Source: JAFEDN01 sp963844565 (GTDB lineage Bacteria; Pseudomonadota; Gammaproteobacteria; Coxiellales; Coxiellaceae). Taken from it: DNA of 64,000 nt. The notes beneath the pieces are model-generated. The model did no database searches. It worked only from the letters and a program-made list of their open reading frames with translations, and was not told the origin of the DNA. Below are positions 63,301 to 64,000 of the stretch, one piece after another (the stretch's first letter is position 1; each line of letters begins with the position of its first letter). The translations under genes were made by a program, and so were the position numbers. Location of the stretch: the NCBI GenBank assembly GCA_963844565.1, contig CAWJON010000002.1, positions 310,001 to 374,000 of the forward strand, read 5' to 3'.

Positions 63301-64000
63301 TAGGTAAATCACGTTTAACTGCTATATTGGAAATATATCCCAATTTAATTACCCCAAGAAATTTTCAGGGTGTGCTAAAAAAATTAACATTTTCTCAGAA
63401 AATGGATGCAATACTATTTGTGAGTGAGTTACCTGGCGGTTGGTCGGTTATAAAAAGCAATTTGACTGTAGAATTATTAAATTCAAGGATAGGGAACGAA
63501 GGGGAAACACTATTATGTTATTTATTACTTCTTCCTAATTGTTCCAGTGAGGTTTTAGACGATAAAGAAATACCACTTCTAATCTCAAGTGATGGATTAT
63601 GTAATATTGTGGGAAATCTCTATAATCCGTATTATGGCATGTCAGCGCTTTTTTCATATTTGCTTTACGTAAAAGGTTTAAAGTTGCTAAGGGAAAATTC
63701 ATCATTGCGAGAGCTTATCTACAAAAACACAAAGGCGTTAAACGCCATATTAACTCATCCCGATTATAAAATGTATGGGTCGGTCGTTTACTTATTGGGG
63801 GCGCAGGATCTGGATATCTTAGAAGATTTGATATTTAAAAAACTTGTCGATCCAAATACATTTAACTATGTGACTGCTAGCGGTCAATCTACCTTATGGG
63901 TTTTGGCTCCAACTAAAAAAGGGAAAAGTATATTAAAAGATCCCAGATCAAATTATTTAGTAAATAGCAAAGAAGTAAATAGAATAGCCAAAGTGACAAC
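60366..64000 (+). CDS. Very large repeat-containing protein, 3' end outside window
   Basis: From ATG 60366 (AAGGTGAA 7 bases ahead) the frame stays open to the right edge, 1211 codons without a stop. Residues 1-750 are helical and acidic (ILDFFVVCLNQADSSN-type segments recur near 280 and 425). Two long repeats follow, about 267 residues apart: ETLLCYLLRTDKS begins near 780 and ETLLCYLLLLPNC near 1047, followed by TSALFWLVLNQAGLQIL and MSALFSYLLYVKGLKLL at matching places. A further GQSTLWVLAPTKKG lies near the edge. The pattern resembles highly degenerate ankyrin-type helices. No signal peptide or membrane segment is visible. Likely an effector-size solenoid protein. Confidence 0.75.
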   Translation, partial: MNKDQEKLLVEPSQSLPDHKILPTDLIAKAIEDIAQLIKNVEETILQIEEEKEIKSVFNPEFLLFVASLKKDLSALKENKDITTVQQTLMENLEHIKSRFKEGDNELYFSFKLEVIINSLDGPKQEVTLSANDQAKLLFSGLKELAKTMKRGREVDNNPAFKAFIGRLPFEIENLEDCYKNNESIAVIKELLDLIHRRLSDLGPYANAFACLVEELTNKFPLFTSAFTWKIKFALPQKKLQEKIIKNSIVPDNIWAATVSILKLEFSAYKLINKNPDVNEFLNFFEACLAQSNSKNIIEVLEGFKLRSQLESKLEKDLEKFINKRQVVDLDFFQKFHNKINDLLVVIQEKNVIEANIIGVFRNSFDPEDIVEMYEEEEKNHESGKISDDVCEAIIEVLKSKINDFRLHNHHAEAEEILDFFVVCLNQADSSNIIDLLYRLQKEAKGALVPRKYEPVALKFFKDCSEKLGTLLDMLNVESLTKETVINIFDSEQVDDGVEIEEVKETKSIDTERKQVSIEDDKIIHLFGFLDAIDEMSEQSIISWEFKKLFKEYFNEEVAAIPQTYASSSDNLKDKIFQEIREFTKRALAKVELTVEKQRLLLEMMNSLIDSCVRIKGFPPKSLSSLISYLVHARDEMESFVNEFPDMKKEKHNITMIFDQFKVNDEELKNIVDEIEVTGELPRSLLTFAKGRLLLRRMLQIKPGLITPENFRSCLLTMRQNPANPSENTLQEDAIHFCSQLPNGSALIVPALRVNKAALNKRMEKYGSDEEPDGKATDNETLLCYLLRTDKSFSQLLVEEKLGGLVSTEGLNNLVKPTNTSALFWLVLNQAGLQILSETPSLSYRLTRAETIIAEVNIPEYKGFSVAYLLMRNNSPESRIILTQIISKDLITPESWKNCLVKMTEQEIKAVITWLIPIVLDKKNTQGKSFHQFMLLLCATFSFVRTKISTFNFSEEFHKIEEAFINEEEVLTDFFDSYLGKSRLTAILEIYPNLITPRNFQGVLKKLTFSQKMDAILFVSELPGGWSVIKSNLTVELLNSRIGNEGETLLCYLLLLPNCSSEVLDDKEIPLLISSDGLCNIVGNLYNPYYGMSALFSYLLYVKGLKLLRENSSLRELIYKNTKALNAILTHPDYKMYGSVVYLLGAQDLDILEDLIFKKLVDPNTFNYVTASGQSTLWVLAPTKKGKSILKDPRSNYLVNSKEVNRIAKVT

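Noticed and set aside
1..64000. CRISPR array, tRNA, rRNA or complete insertion sequence
   Set aside because: None was seen. Repeats are isolated palindromes or pairs, without regular spacers or a transposase gene; a tRNA scan could still find a missed tRNA.

Overview
The window is AT-rich chromosomal DNA of a Gram-negative bacterium. The best guess is a gammaproteobacterium of the Legionellales/Coxiellales type (Legionella, Coxiella, Aquicella, Berkiella-like). This is inferred from gene content: ankyrin, Sel1 and TPR proteins with eukaryote-like architecture, class-3 lipase domains, serine-rich tails, orphan cytosolic hybrid histidine kinases, an HpnB-type glycosyltransferase, many large unrecognised proteins, and palindromic repeats in the gaps. 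No rRNA or tRNA gene was seen.

Region 1 (1-9100) is accessory and partly decayed. It holds a flavin monooxygenase with a small coupled membrane protein, a lipoprotein, a degraded arsenic operon (short ArsR gene plus acr3 cut off by a 69-bp perfect palindrome), a HEPN gene frameshifted inside its catalytic motif, a membrane protein with a previously hidden 57-aa partner, and an intact AbiJ-like HEPN protein. Several repeat families sit between these genes, including a 103-bp direct repeat at 976 and 3568.

Region 2 (9100-11900) has a GC-richer non-coding block that looks like a structured RNA, a PAS hybrid sensor kinase and a DUF3050 protein.

Region 3 (11891-25604) is the most unusual part. 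A minus-strand operon encodes a putative cysteine peptidase, an ankyrin/coiled-coil/class-3 lipase, a GH19 lysozyme/chitinase-like protein whose C-terminal half is reached only through a frameshift at A AAA AAG, and a TPR-like membrane protein. A divergent gene encodes a GTPase-like P-loop/coiled-coil/class-3 lipase fusion of about 1220 aa. The set looks like secreted effectors or an antagonism system.

Region 4 (25600-39700) is mostly metabolic, envelope and transport genes: an ankyrin-like remnant, HpnB glycosyltransferase, DUF1328, LD-carboxypeptidase, methyltransferase, CHMI-type tautomerase, PMT-like glycosyltransferase, a cytosolic hybrid kinase, a YbdK-type ligase coupled to a cation/proton antiporter, an AI-2E family permease and a YdeI-like protein.

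Region 5 (39600-48000) has a three-gene minus operon with an amine oxidase, a frameshifted TPR gene and a Sel1-repeat gene.

Region 6 (48200-60040) is core-like: MFS transporters, prfC, a DUF488 gene, an AlbA_2 regulator behind a striking array of TTGGTGCAAT iterons, an alpha/beta hydrolase, an exported Tpx-like protein lacking the usual resolving cysteine, an ABC-F ATPase and secreted proteins. The right end (60366 onward) is the first 1211 codons of a very large open gene that continues out of the window.

Four genes look broken or recoded by single-base shifts (4352-5618, 13018-16511, 26052-27102, 44195-46202). This points either to ongoing gene decay or to small insertion/deletion errors in the assembly. 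All functions are read from the sequence and family memory; no database search was run.
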